DNA from: Pararoseomonas baculiformis | GTDB taxonomy: Bacteria > Pseudomonadota > Alphaproteobacteria > Acetobacterales > Acetobacteraceae | Length of the DNA stretch: 64,000 nt | NCBI RefSeq assembly: GCF_017813395.1 | Contig: NZ_JAGIZB010000019.1 | Span: forward strand, 33,383-97,382 | Reading direction: 5' to 3' | Shown: positions 25,727-37,311 of the stretch, one piece after another | Position numbering within the stretch: position 1 is the stretch's first letter | Layout of the letters: each line of letters opens with the position of its first letter | Notes under the pieces: model-generated | Database searches by the model: none | Seen by the model: the letters and a program-made list of their open reading frames with translations, nothing else | Told to the model about the DNA's origin: nothing | Position numbers and translations under genes: made by a program

Positions 25727-26575
25727 TTAATGCGCGGTCGAGCGCCGCTGCGCCATGACCCCGGCGAAGGCGACGATCGCCGCCCCGATCCAGACCAGCG
25801 CCGGCGGCCAGACGCCCCAGACCGTGACATCCGCGATCACCGCGAAGATGAGGGCGGAGAACTCCAGCGGCGCCAGCCGCCCCGCGCTGGCGTGGCGGAA
25901 GGCGGAGGCGAGGCAGAGCGTCGCCCCGCCCGCCAGCACGCCATTGGCCGAGAGCGCCAGCGCATCCCCCCAGGAAGGCGTCACCCATTCCACCGCCGCC
26001 CAGGGCGCGAGGAAGGGCAGGGCGGGTATCGCGCTCCAGAAGATCACCCGCGCCATGCCGGGCTCGTCGCGCAGGCTGCGGTTCATCACCAGCACCATGG
26101 CGTGGCAGAAGCTGCCGAACAGGCCCCATCCATAGGCCACCCAGGCACCGCCCGCCGACAGCCCGGGCCAGAGCGCCACCAGCACCCCCGCGAACCCCAC
26201 CGCGCACCAGCCCCAGGCAGAGGCCGGCACCGGCTCCTTCAGCAGCAGACGGAACAGGGCCAGCAGCAGGAACGGCGCGGTGAAATAGACGAGGTAGCCC
26301 TCCGCCAGCGGCAATTCCCGAAGCGACAGGAAGAAGCCCGCGCCCGAGCCGACCATGAAGGCGGCGCGCAGCACCTGGGACCAGGGCCGGCGCGAAGCCA
26401 GCCCGCCCCCGGCCCGCGGCCGCGCCATCCGCGCCCCGGCCAGCAGGATGAGCAGGATGGCGTAGCGGAAGGCGAGCACCTGGCTGACATGGTAGCCGCC
26501 GGAGAGCACCTTTGAATTGGCGTCCAGCACCGCGAAGAGCGCGAGCGCGGACAGCATCAGCAACGGCCCGCGCAA
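25727..26575 (-). CDS. EamA-family (DMT superfamily) transporter
   Basis: A 282-residue inner-membrane protein with ten hydrophobic segments arranged as two five-helix EamA repeats; the second ends in the typical FSALIFAVIADVTVWG and a final helix VWIGAAIVAFAGVMAQ. Family members export amino acids, metabolites or drugs. The start appears to be TTG at 26575, with GGGAGAG six bases upstream; an ATG six codons in is possible. It is divergent from pyrD and shares a 109-base spacer with it. Confidence 0.88.
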   Translation of the reverse strand: MRGPLLMLSALALFAVLDANSKVLSGGYHVSQVLAFRYAILLILLAGARMARPRAGGGLASRRPWSQVLRAAFMVGSGAGFFLSLRELPLAEGYLVYFTAPFLLLALFRLLLKEPVPASAWGWCAVGFAGVLVALWPGLSAGGAWVAYGWGLFGSFCHAMVLVMNRSLRDEPGMARVIFWSAIPALPFLAPWAAVEWVTPSWGDALALSANGVLAGGATLCLASAFRHASAGRLAPLEFSALIFAVIADVTVWGVWPPALVWIGAAIVAFAGVMAQRRSTAH

Positions 26576-26684
26576 CGCGTCTCTCCCGGATCGGTCCCGG
26601 CCTGCTTCTCCCGTTCCCCCGCCGCGCCGTCAACGCGCCCCACCCCCTGGCCCTTCGCGCCGGGCTGCGGCACAAGCGGCGGCG

Positions 26685-27743
26685 ATGCGCGCCGCCCTTG
26701 CCTCCGCCCTGATGCCCCTGGTCCGGGGGCTGGATCCGGAAACGGCGCATGACCTGTCCCTGCGCGCCCTGCGCCTCGGCCTGGCCGGGCGTGACCCCGG
26801 GGAGGACGACCCGATTCTCGCCTCGCGCGCCATGGGGCTGGATTTCCGCAACCCGGTCGGGCTGGCCGCCGGATTCGACAAGAACGCGGTGGCGGTGCTG
26901 CCCCTGATGCGCCTGGGCTTCGGCCTGGTGGAAGCCGGCACCTCCACCCTGCGCCCGCAGCCCGGCAATCCGCGCCCCCGCCTGTTCCGGCTGGAGGAGG
27001 ACCGGGCGGTGATCAACCGCTTCGGCTTCAACAATGCGGGCATCGAGGCCTATGCGGCGAATCTCGCCGCCCTGCCGCGCCCGCTGCCCGCCGTGCTCGG
27101 CGCCAATATCGGCATCAACAAGGACAGCACGACGCCGGAGCAGGATTACCCCGCGCTGTACCGGCGCGTGGCGCCGCTGGCCGACTACGTCACGATCAAC
27201 GTCTCCTCCCCCAACACCCCGGGCCTGCGGGACCTCCAGGGCGAGGCCCGGCTGGCCGCCATCCTGGACGCAACCCTGGCCGCCCGCGGGGAACTGCCCC
27301 GCCGCCCGCCCGTGCTGGTGAAGATCGCCCCCGATCTGGCCGAAGGCGCGGTGGAAGCCATCGTGCAGACCTGCCTGGACCGCGACGTGGCCGGGCTGAT
27401 CGTCTCCAACACCACCATTACCCGGCCGGAGACGCTGCGCTCCCCGAAGAAGGGTGAGACGGGGGGCCTCTCCGGCCGCCCGCTCTTCCAGCCCTCCACC
27501 GAGCTGCTGCGCCGTGTCCACCGCCTTGCCCGCGGGCGCCTCACCCTCATCGGCGCGGGCGGTGTGGAGAGCGGCGAGACGGCCTATGCCAAGATCAAGG
27601 CCGGCGCCTCCCTCGTGCAGAGCTATGCCGGCTTCGCCTATGCCGGCCCCGTCCTCATCCCCCGGATCAAGCGCGAACTCGCCGCCCTGCTGCGGCAGGA
27701 CGGGGTGAAGAGCCTGTCCGACGCCATCGGAGCCGAAGCCTGA
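26685..27743 (+). CDS. pyrD: Dihydroorotate dehydrogenase (quinone), class 2
   Basis: A 352-residue membrane-associated enzyme oxidising dihydroorotate to orotate in pyrimidine synthesis, passing electrons to quinone. The N-terminal helical extension (MRAALASALMPLVRGLDPETAHDL) is the membrane-docking domain that defines class 2. Then come GLAAGFDKNA, FGFNNAG, the catalytic Ser in NVSSPNTPG near residue 175, and the FMN-site ends IGAGGV and QSYAGFAYAGP. ATG 26685 is preferred to upstream frames because it begins the family domain. It runs directly into the next gene with a TGATG overlap. Confidence 0.95.
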   Translation: MRAALASALMPLVRGLDPETAHDLSLRALRLGLAGRDPGEDDPILASRAMGLDFRNPVGLAAGFDKNAVAVLPLMRLGFGLVEAGTSTLRPQPGNPRPRLFRLEEDRAVINRFGFNNAGIEAYAANLAALPRPLPAVLGANIGINKDSTTPEQDYPALYRRVAPLADYVTINVSSPNTPGLRDLQGEARLAAILDATLAARGELPRRPPVLVKIAPDLAEGAVEAIVQTCLDRDVAGLIVSNTTITRPETLRSPKKGETGGLSGRPLFQPSTELLRRVHRLARGRLTLIGAGGVESGETAYAKIKAGASLVQSYAGFAYAGPVLIPRIKRELAALLRQDGVKSLSDAIGAEA

Positions 27744-28600
27744 TGCAGATCCTCGACAGCGTCGCGCCCCTGGTCGGGCGCTACCGCGGCTTCGTGCTGG
27801 ATATCTGGGGCGTGGTGCATGACGGCCAGGCGGCCTTCCCAGGTGTCGCCGATGCCCTGGCACGGATGAAAGGCGCGGGGGCAAGGATCTGCTTCCTCTC
27901 CAACGCCCCGCGCCGCTCCCATGTGGTCGAGCGCCAGCTCGCCGCCTTCGGCATCGGGCGTACGCTCTACGACGCGGCGATGACCAGCGGCGAGATCACC
28001 TGGCGCCTGCTGCGGGACCGCGCCCATCCCTTCGTCCAGGGCCTCGGGCCCCGCGCCCTGCATATCGGCAAGCCTGATGACCGCTCGGTGGTGGAAGAGC
28101 TCGGCATCAGCCTGACCGACCGGGTGGAGGACGCCGACTGGGTCCTCAACACCGGGCCCGACCCGGATCGCGGCGTGCAGACCGTGGAGCCCTACGAGGC
28201 CCTGCTCGGCGCGGCGCTGGCGCGGGACCTGCCGATGCTCTGCGTGAACCCGGACCGTCACGTGGTGGTCGGCGGGCGCCTCATCATCTGCGCCGGCGCC
28301 CTGTCGGAGCGCTATGCCCGGCTCGGCGGCCGCACCCTGGAGATCGGCAAGCCGGACCCGGCGGCCTATGACCCCGTGATGCAGCTGCTGGACCTGCCGC
28401 GCGGCGATTGCGTGGCCATCGGCGACAGCCCCCATACCGATCTCGCCGGTGCCCTGGCGGCGGGGCTGGACGCGGTCTGGGCCCTGGGCGGCCTTGCCGC
28501 CGAGGAAGGCCTGGCGAATGCCGATTCCGCCACCCTGGCCGCCCGCGCGAAGGCCGAGGGCGTCTCCCCCGTCGCGGCGCTGCGCGGCCTGCGCTGGTAG
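27743..28600 (+). CDS. HAD-superfamily subfamily IIA phosphatase-like protein (TIGR01459 type)
   Basis: A 285-residue HAD hydrolase. Motif I is FVLDIWGVVHDG, motif II FLSNAP, the Lys of motif III is in IGKPDPAAYD, and motif IV is CVAIGDSPHTDLAGA. In motif I the second residue after the nucleophile Asp is Trp-Gly rather than the usual Asp (DIWGV), as is normal for this subfamily in alphaproteobacteria. Substrate is not known; sugar or nucleotide phosphates are plausible. It overlaps pyrD by one base and precedes an MFS pump by ten bases, so the three form an operon. Confidence 0.85.
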   Translation: MQILDSVAPLVGRYRGFVLDIWGVVHDGQAAFPGVADALARMKGAGARICFLSNAPRRSHVVERQLAAFGIGRTLYDAAMTSGEITWRLLRDRAHPFVQGLGPRALHIGKPDDRSVVEELGISLTDRVEDADWVLNTGPDPDRGVQTVEPYEALLGAALARDLPMLCVNPDRHVVVGGRLIICAGALSERYARLGGRTLEIGKPDPAAYDPVMQLLDLPRGDCVAIGDSPHTDLAGALAAGLDAVWALGGLAAEEGLANADSATLAARAKAEGVSPVAALRGLRW

Positions 28601-28610
28601 GGCGGCGAAG

Positions 28611-29786
28611 GTGACGCCGCCGGGGCCGCGCCCCGCCCTCTGGCTCCTGGTGGTCATGACGGGGCTCGGCCCCTTCACCATGCAGATCCTGATCCCGGCC
28701 CTGCCGCGGATCGCGGCGGATCTCGCCGTGCCCTATGGCGCCGCGCAGCTCACCCTCACGCTCTTCCTGGTGGGCGTCGCCCTCGGCCAGCTCATCTACG
28801 GCCCCCTTTCGGACCGCTTCGGGCGGCGGCCGGTGCTGCTCTGGGCACTGTCCCTCTATCTCGTCGCCTCGGCCCTCTCGGCATTCGCGCCTTCCATGGC
28901 CTGGCTCGGCCTGGGGCGGGTGGCGCAGGCCATGGGGGCCTGTTCCGGCATGGTTCTGGGCCGTGCGATCATCCGCGATGTCTGGCCGCGCGAGCAGGCG
29001 GCAAGCCGCATCGGCTACGTCGTCATGGCCATGACCCTGGCACCCATGATCGCCCCCATGGCCGGCGCGCTGATCGAGGAGCATTCGGGCTGGCGCACCG
29101 CCATGCTCGCCTGCCTGCTCTTCGGCGCTCCCCTCTTCCTCGCGGTGTGGCTGCGCCTGCCGGAGACGCTGCGGGAACCGCAGCCCCTGCCCGGGCTGCG
29201 CGGCATGGGGCGGGCCTACATGTCCCTGCTGAGCCTGCCCGCCTTCCGCTGGATCGCGGCGGTGGGCGCGGCCTCCACCGGGGTGTTCTTCGGCTTCATG
29301 GCGGGCGCACCGAAGGTGGCGGCCACCATGGGCTATTCTCCGCGGGACTACGCGACGGCCTTCATCGCCGTCTCCGTGTTCTTTGCCTGCGGTTCCTGGC
29401 TGGCGGGGCGCTATTCATCCCGGCTCGGCCTGGCGCGGATGCTCTCGGCCGGGCTCTGGGTCATCGTCGCCGGGGCGGCCATCATGCTCGCCGTGCAGCT
29501 CTTCCTGCCGCACACGCTCATGGGTTTCTTCCTGCCGATGGCGCTGGTTGCGCTGGGCAACGGGATCAGCCTGCCCAACGCCGTGGCCGCTGCGATCAGC
29601 GTGCGGCCGGAACGGGCAGGCACCGCCTCCGGACTGCTCGGCGCCATGCAGATGGGCTTCGGCGCGCTGATGACCATCGTGAACGGCGCGCTGGAGAGCG
29701 GGGCGGGGATCGCCACCGCCCTGGTCATGGCCGGCTGCGGGATCGGCTCCACCATCGCCCTGCGCGGGGCGCGCCGGTATCTCTGA
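28611..29786 (+). CDS. Bcr/CflA-type MFS drug efflux transporter
   Basis: A 391-residue twelve-helix MFS permease. The DHA1 signature between helices 2 and 3 is YGPLSDRFGRRPVLLWAL, and helix 5 has the antiporter motif GYVVMAMTLAPMIAPMAGALI. The opening TGLGPFTMQILIPALPRIAADLAV is typical of Bcr/CflA. The GTG at 28611 is the best start; upstream frames lie inside the HAD gene. It likely exports bicyclomycin- or sulfonamide-like compounds, inferred from the family. Confidence 0.88.
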   Translation: MTPPGPRPALWLLVVMTGLGPFTMQILIPALPRIAADLAVPYGAAQLTLTLFLVGVALGQLIYGPLSDRFGRRPVLLWALSLYLVASALSAFAPSMAWLGLGRVAQAMGACSGMVLGRAIIRDVWPREQAASRIGYVVMAMTLAPMIAPMAGALIEEHSGWRTAMLACLLFGAPLFLAVWLRLPETLREPQPLPGLRGMGRAYMSLLSLPAFRWIAAVGAASTGVFFGFMAGAPKVAATMGYSPRDYATAFIAVSVFFACGSWLAGRYSSRLGLARMLSAGLWVIVAGAAIMLAVQLFLPHTLMGFFLPMALVALGNGISLPNAVAAAISVRPERAGTASGLLGAMQMGFGALMTIVNGALESGAGIATALVMAGCGIGSTIALRGARRYL

Positions 29787-29792
29787 CCCGGC

Positions 29793-29996
29793 TCAGCGGC
29801 GGTCGGGGTCCACCCGGTCGCCCACCCAGTTCCCGGCCCGGTTGAGCGCCGACCCCGTTTCCCGCGCCGCATGGCCCAGCGCATCGCCCGTGCGCACCGC
29901 CGCACGGTCCACCGAGCGCCCGGCGCGCTCGCCAGGGCCCTCGTTGCCGGCGCAGGCGGACAAGGCCAGCAGGACAAGCAGGGTGATCCGGGGCAT
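29793..29996 (-). CDS. Small entericidin-like lipoprotein
   Basis: A 67-residue lipoprotein precursor: hydrophobic signal MPRITLLVLLALSAC with the lipobox LSAC, giving a mature protein of about 53 residues rich in Gly, Asp and Arg. The mature part has short repeats (SVDRAAVRTGDALGHAARETG) reminiscent of the small entericidin-type peptides. It is convergent with the MFS gene, with only six bases between the stops. Confidence 0.75.
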   Translation of the reverse strand: MPRITLLVLLALSACAGNEGPGERAGRSVDRAAVRTGDALGHAARETGSALNRAGNWVGDRVDPDRR

Positions 29997-30069
29997 GGGG
30001 GCGCTCCTCTACCGATCGCGGAGCCCAGGATGCCTCCGGCCCGAACCGCCTGGAAGGGGATGAAAACGC

Positions 30070-30105
30070 CTGGGGCCGGGGAATGCCTCCATCCCCCGGC
30101 CCCAG
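30070..30105 (-). terminator. Terminator of the GH8 gene
   Basis: A perfect 12-bp stem (CTGGGGCCGGGG at 30070-30081, complement at 30094-30105). Read on the minus strand it is followed by GCGTTTTC, a short T tract, as expected just after the GH8 stop at 30137. Confidence 0.7.
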
Positions 30106-30136
30106 CGCCCACAAGGATGCGGTGACGCCCCGCGGA

Positions 30137-31261
30137 TCAGACGATCGGCGCGCCGGCGCGGGCTTCCTGCCAGGCGATGCGGGAGAGCAGGATCAGCGAG
30201 GCGCCGTAGTAGTCGGTGGCCTGGGCCACGCGCGGCAGCTCCTGCATGCGCCGGTTGCGGTCGCGGCTCGCGCGGGCGAGATTCGCCACGGCCTGCACCC
30301 CGGCATGGCCGGGATAGGGCGCCAGCGTGTTGCTCCGCAGGTCAGCCCAGGCCGGAAGGGTGCGCTGCCCGGGGGCATGCCAGAAATCAACGCAGGCCTT
30401 CAGCGCCGGATTGTCCGATTGGCGCGCCCAGGCGAGGTAGAGCGGAACGCGCACCGCATCCCAGGAGAAGCGGGTCGGCCAGCTGGAGGCCATGCGCGGC
30501 TGGAAGCTGGGCTCGCGGTAGAACTCGATCCAGTCGGCGGGCAGGCTCCAGCGGCCGAAGCGCGCGCTGTTGCAGCAGATCTCCATCCCATCCGCCACCA
30601 GGCGGCGCCATTGCGGGCCGGGCACGATCTTCTCGAACTCCAGCAGGGCCGGGAAGATGTAGTAGGACGGGTTGAGCACGACATGGTCGCGCTTCTCGAA
30701 GCCCTGCATGCCCGGCAGCAGGACAAGCTTGCCCGCCACCTCGCGCGTGCAGTGGGTGAGGATGTCGCGGCAGATCAGCGCCGCCTCCCGCGCCAGGGCG
30801 GGGCGGGCGAAGAGGTCGGCGCCCCGCATCAGCGCCCAGGCGATCATGATGTCGCCATCCGTGGCGTTGTTGCGGTCCGAGACGGGGTCCACGGCATCGC
30901 CGCGGTAGCGCCACGCATGCAGGTTGCCCCGGCTGTGGCGCAGATAGCGCCGCGTCCAGTCCAGCATCTTGTCGAAGCTCACCGCATCGCCCGCCTCGGC
31001 GGCGAAAAGCATCCCGAAGCCCTGACCTTCCGTATGGCTCTCATCGCCCTTGCCCGAATCCAGCACGCGCCCCTCGCGGGTCACGAAACGGCCCCGGAAC
31101 ACGGCCCATTCGGTTTTCAGCTCGGCCAGCCACTCCGGCATGCCCTGGGCTGTGGCGCCGCGAGGCAGGCTTGCCAGGGCAGGGGCTGCGAGAAGCCCGA
31201 GAAAGGCGCGGCGGCCGGCAGTGAGAGCTGGGCGGGCGGGCTCGGGGCTGTCGGACGGCAT
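30137..31261 (-). CDS. Tat-exported glycoside hydrolase family 8 (endoglucanase)
   Basis: A 374-residue secreted glucanase with a Tat-type signal (GRRAFLGLLAAPALASLPRGATA). GH8 landmarks are SHTEGQGFGMLFA near residue 72, with the catalytic acid Glu, and NNATDGDIMIAWAL near 134, with the catalytic Asp. YREPSFQP and the SSWPTRFSWDAVRVPLYLAW block fit the bacterial BcsZ/CMCax branch. The ATG at 31261 has GAGG eight bases upstream; a longer frame adds 17 residues before the signal and is rejected. BcsZ usually belongs to a cellulose synthase operon, but none is seen here, so it may act on other beta-glucans. Confidence 0.9.
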   Translation of the reverse strand: MPSDSPEPARPALTAGRRAFLGLLAAPALASLPRGATAQGMPEWLAELKTEWAVFRGRFVTREGRVLDSGKGDESHTEGQGFGMLFAAEAGDAVSFDKMLDWTRRYLRHSRGNLHAWRYRGDAVDPVSDRNNATDGDIMIAWALMRGADLFARPALAREAALICRDILTHCTREVAGKLVLLPGMQGFEKRDHVVLNPSYYIFPALLEFEKIVPGPQWRRLVADGMEICCNSARFGRWSLPADWIEFYREPSFQPRMASSWPTRFSWDAVRVPLYLAWARQSDNPALKACVDFWHAPGQRTLPAWADLRSNTLAPYPGHAGVQAVANLARASRDRNRRMQELPRVAQATDYYGASLILLSRIAWQEARAGAPIV

Positions 31262-31431
31262 GACGGTGGCCTCAACGGCTGCACGGAAACGGTGTGCGCA
31301 GAAACTAGACACACGTTAAGGTTGCATCAACAATAATCTTACGGCTGAGACGCGCATGCCGGAGGTGTGATACCGCTGTCCCGGGGAATGGGACCGGGCT
31401 GTCACGTCCTTGCGGATGCATTGATTCCGCG

Positions 31432-31797
31432 GTGGGAACAGGGCAGTTTGGCGCGGTGAGCGCGATCGACCCTGAAGTGGCCGGCCAGTTGGCGGCGGAA
31501 CTCCCCCGCGACGTGTTCGTGTCGATTGTCCAGAGTTTTGAACAGGATCTGGCCCGCCTCGTCCGGCAGATGACCGATGCCGCGCGGGATGGGGATGTCA
31601 GCGGCTACCGTCAGGCCGCCCATGCCCTGGCCGGCGCGTCCGGATCCATCGGGGCCAGGTCTCTGGAGGCCCTGGCACGCCAGGCCATGCGGCCGGATGA
31701 TGACGTCCCGGCCCGGCAGATGATCCTGTCCATCGGGCAGGAGGCAAAGCAGGCGCTGGAGGAACTGGCCGTGCTGGCGGGCCGGCAGCCCGACTAG
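31432..31797 (+). CDS. Free histidine phosphotransfer (HPt) protein
   Basis: A 121-residue four-helix HPt protein that relays a phosphoryl group between receivers. The phosphoacceptor is His in AAHALAGASGSIGARSLEALARQ, the core family pattern. Two GTG starts are possible (31432 and 31456), neither with a good ribosome site. It is convergent with a hybrid histidine kinase that has receivers but no HPt of its own, so it is the obvious partner between that kinase and an output regulator elsewhere. Confidence 0.85.
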   Translation: MGTGQFGAVSAIDPEVAGQLAAELPRDVFVSIVQSFEQDLARLVRQMTDAARDGDVSGYRQAAHALAGASGSIGARSLEALARQAMRPDDDVPARQMILSIGQEAKQALEELAVLAGRQPD

Positions 31798-31819
31798 GGC
31801 TGAGGCGGCCCCCGCGCCC

Positions 31820-34439
<2,620 letters not shown>

Positions 34440-34441
<2 letters not shown>

Positions 34442-35288
34442 GCGTCGTGCGACCTTGGCCATCATCGCAGGGCTGTCTATCTTTTGCGAGACTGCTTCGT
34501 GCCGTGAGGCGCAATTCGTTCCGGCGGCGGCCCAGCTGCCATCCCTCCCGGCACCCGCCCTGGCCGGGGCCGGGCGCCTCCTCGCCATTCGCGGGCGGGG
34601 CGAGTTGCTGGTCTGCACCGCCCCCGACCTGCCCGCGATCTCCTGGCGCAATGCGCGCAACGGGGCGATGGAAGGGCTGGATGCGGACATGGCGCATGCC
34701 CTCGCCGCACGGCTGAGCGTGCGCCCGGTCTTCCTGGACAGCCCGGCGGGATCGGCCATTGCCATGCTGGAGCGTGGCGGCTGCGACCTGGGGATGGGCG
34801 GGCTGGGCATCAGCGGGGCGCGTGCCGAGCGGGTGGCATTCACCAAGGCCTATATGGCCGGGCCCCTGGCCGCCGTCGTGCCGCGCGCCAGCCAGAGGGT
34901 GGCCGGATGGGCGGAACTGGACCGGAAAGGGGTGGTGGTGGCCGTGATCGCCGGCTCCGTGGCCGAGGAGTCGATGCGCCAGCGGCTTCGCCAGGCGGAA
35001 CTTCTCCCGGTCAGGGCTCCCTCGGTCCCGGAGCAGGAGATCAATGCCGGCCGGGCCGATGTCTTCGTGACGGACCACGCCGATTCCTGGCGCCTGCGGG
35101 GAGAGGGGAGCTGGCAGGTGCTCGATGCGCCGCACAGCCTGGCCGACACGCTCTACGCCTATGCGGTCCCGAAGGGCGACCCTGCCTGGCTGGCGGAGGT
35201 GAACGGCTTCCTGGCCTCGGCCCGAAGTGACGGAACCCTGTTCCGCGCCGCGCAGCGCTGGGGCCTCCGGCCCATGCTGGCGGAGTAG
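34440..35288 (+). CDS. Periplasmic amino-acid-type solute-binding protein
   Basis: A 282-residue exported protein (signal about residues 1-21) of the SBP_bac_3 fold: [18 protein letters not shown], then [41 protein letters not shown], and [18 protein letters not shown]. Such proteins bind amino acids or related solutes for ABC uptake or sensing. No ABC permease is adjacent. Its start, ATG 34440 or GTG 34434, overlaps the divergent kinase start, so the pair likely shares regulation, and the protein may present a ligand to the kinase sensor (inference). Confidence 0.83.
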
Positions 35289-35300
35289 GGGCGGCCCGCC

Positions 35301-35978
35301 TCAGCCCCGGCCGAGGGATTCCAGCCAGCGCCGCTTGCCGCCGCCGGCCACATGGGCCTCGCCCAGATCCCTTGCCAGCACGGGGTCTCCGGCGGCCACG
35401 GCGGCGAGCATGGCGGCATGCTCCGCATTGCTCTCCCGCATCCGCTCCGGGCGCGAGAGGGAGCGCTGCCGGGCCAGATGGCTCTCCTTGAGAAGCGAGA
35501 GATAGAGGGAGGCGGCGCGGCGATGCCCGGCCGCCTCGTGCAGCGCGTCGTGGAAGGCCAGGTTGCGGGCATAATAGGCCCCGGCATCCCCGGCCGCCGC
35601 GTCCCGCTCCATGGCGGCCACCTCGGCCGAAAGCCCATCCAGTACAGCGGCGGGAAGCGCGCCAGCCGCCTGCCGTTCCGCCAGCCGGGCGAGGATGAAG
35701 CCCTGGAGGAGCGCCCGCATGTCGTAGAGCTCCGCCATCTCCTCCGGCTCAAGCCGGCGCACGCTCATGCCCTGGCCGGCCGGGCCGGCGGTGACCAGCC
35801 CGTCCCGCTCCAGCCCGCGCAGCGCCTCGCGCAGCGGGCCGCGCGAAAGCCCGAGGCGGGCGGCCAGCGCCACCTCGTTCAGCCGGCTGCCCGGGGCAAG
35901 CTCGCCGGAGAGGATCAGGGCCTCCAGCGCGGCCCGGGCACGCTCGGAAAGGGGCGCCGGGGGAGGGAGAGCATCCAT
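35301..35978 (-). CDS. GntR-family (FCD) transcriptional regulator
   Basis: A 225-residue repressor with an N-terminal winged helix (LSERARAALEALILSGELAPGSRLNEVALAARLGLSRGPLREALRGLE-like pattern; key part RLGLSRGPLREALRGLE) and a helical FCD ligand domain with metal-site His and Asp (LAFHDALHEAAGH, AEHAAMLAAVAAGD). FCD regulators sense organic acids. It is divergent from a CoA-transferase operon, with a perfect palindrome in the shared spacer that is very likely its operator. ATG 35978 is chosen because residues upstream lie in the spacer. Confidence 0.9.
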   Translation of the reverse strand: MDALPPPAPLSERARAALEALILSGELAPGSRLNEVALAARLGLSRGPLREALRGLERDGLVTAGPAGQGMSVRRLEPEEMAELYDMRALLQGFILARLAERQAAGALPAAVLDGLSAEVAAMERDAAAGDAGAYYARNLAFHDALHEAAGHRRAASLYLSLLKESHLARQRSLSRPERMRESNAEHAAMLAAVAAGDPVLARDLGEAHVAGGGKRRWLESLGRG

Positions 35979-36007
35979 GCGGGAGAGGCCATCACGACAC
36001 CGCATGT

Positions 36008-36030
36008 CCTGTCAACAGGCTGTTGACAGG
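36008..36030. promoter_or_regulatory. Palindromic operator for the GntR regulator
   Basis: CCTGTCAACAG (36008-36018), a central G and CTGTTGACAGG (36020-36030): a perfect 11-bp inverted repeat. Each arm contains a TTGACA-like -35 on one strand, so binding here could block transcription of both the regulator and the operon. The inner TGTCAACA/TGTTGACA pattern fits GntR/FadR-type sites. Confidence 0.8.
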
Positions 36031-36072
36031 GCCCGGCGAAACCCGCAGCCTGCGTTGCACGGAGGAACCCCC

Positions 36073-37296
36073 ATGCTCGACGCCACCAACCCGGCCGCCG
36101 AAGGCGGCGCCGACGCGAACCAGGCGGGGGCCCTGTCCCGCTACACCGTGCTCGACCTCACGCGCGTCCGCTCTGGCCCGACCTGCGTGCGGCAGCTGGC
36201 GGACTGGGGCGCGAAGGTCATCAAGATCGAGATGCCGGAAGGGCTCGACCAGGGCGACCCGATGGGCGGCCCGCGCAACGGCCCGGACTTCCAGAACCTG
36301 CACCGCAACAAGCGCGGGCTGACGCTGAACCTGAAGTCCGCCGAGGGCGTGGCCATCCTGAAGAAGCTGGCCGCCGGGGCCGATGTGGTGGTCGAGAACT
36401 TCCGCCCCGATGTGAAGGACCGGCTGGGCATCGGGTACAAGGACCTGGCCGAGGTGAACCCGCGCCTCGTCTACGCCTCCATCTCCGGCTTCGGGCAGGA
36501 CGGGCCCTATGCGGGGCGCCCGGGCTTCGACCAGATCGCGCAGGGCATGGGCGGGCTGATGTCCATCACCGGCCTGCCGGGACAGGGGCCGGTGCGCGTG
36601 GGCATCCCCATCGCCGATCTCTGCGCCGGCATCTTCGCAGCCCAGGGCATCCTGGTGGCGCTGCTGGAGCGCGAGGTCTCGGGCAAGGGCCAGTGGGTGC
36701 AGACCTCGCTTCTGCAGGCCCAGGCCTTCATGCTGGACTTCCAGGCCGCGCGCTGGCTCCAGGCCGGCGAGGTGCCGAAGCAGGCGGGCAACAACCACCC
36801 GACCTCGATCCCGACCGGCGTGTTCAAGACCAGGGACGGGCACATCAACATCGCCGCCACGGGCAACGCCATCTGGAAGCGCTTCGCCGCCGCCGTGAAC
36901 GCGCCGGAATGGCTGGAGGACCCGCGCTTCAAGGATGCGGGCGCGCGTTCCGCGAACCGCGACGCGCTGAACGCGCTGATCGACGCGAAGATCGCCGAGC
37001 GCACGAGCGAGGAATGGGTGACGGCGCTGAACGAGGCCGGCGTGCCGGCCGGGCCGATCTACTCGATCGACCAGATGTTCGACGACCCGCAGGTGAAGCA
37101 TCTGGGCATCGCGGCCACGCTGGATGATGGCACGAAGTCCCAGACCTATGTCGCGCAGCCCATCGCGCTGTCGCGGACGCCCAGCCGCATCGTCAGCCAT
37201 CCGCCCGCCGTGGGCGAGCACTCCGCCGAGGTGCTGCGCGATGCCGGCTATTCCGAAGACGAGATCGCGGGCCTCAAGTCCCGCCAGGTGATCTAG
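36073..37296 (+). CDS. CaiB/BaiF-type (class III) CoA transferase
   Basis: A 407-residue family III CoA transferase that moves CoA between carboxylic acids. Typical blocks are YTVLDLTRVRSGPTCVRQLADWGAKVIKIE, the catalytic Asp in the region RNKRGLTLNLKSAEG, ENFRPDVKDRLGI, YASISGFGQDGPYAGRPGFDQIAQGMGG, and VPAGPIYSIDQMFDDPQVKH. First gene of an operon (CoA transferase, enoyl-CoA hydratase, TctC, SDR) under the divergent GntR. GGAGGA lies six bases before ATG 36073. A role in activating the acid imported via the TctC protein is inferred. Confidence 0.93.
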   Translation: MLDATNPAAEGGADANQAGALSRYTVLDLTRVRSGPTCVRQLADWGAKVIKIEMPEGLDQGDPMGGPRNGPDFQNLHRNKRGLTLNLKSAEGVAILKKLAAGADVVVENFRPDVKDRLGIGYKDLAEVNPRLVYASISGFGQDGPYAGRPGFDQIAQGMGGLMSITGLPGQGPVRVGIPIADLCAGIFAAQGILVALLEREVSGKGQWVQTSLLQAQAFMLDFQAARWLQAGEVPKQAGNNHPTSIPTGVFKTRDGHINIAATGNAIWKRFAAAVNAPEWLEDPRFKDAGARSANRDALNALIDAKIAERTSEEWVTALNEAGVPAGPIYSIDQMFDDPQVKHLGIAATLDDGTKSQTYVAQPIALSRTPSRIVSHPPAVGEHSAEVLRDAGYSEDEIAGLKSRQVI

Positions 37297-37311
37297 GACC
37301 GAGACGCAAAG

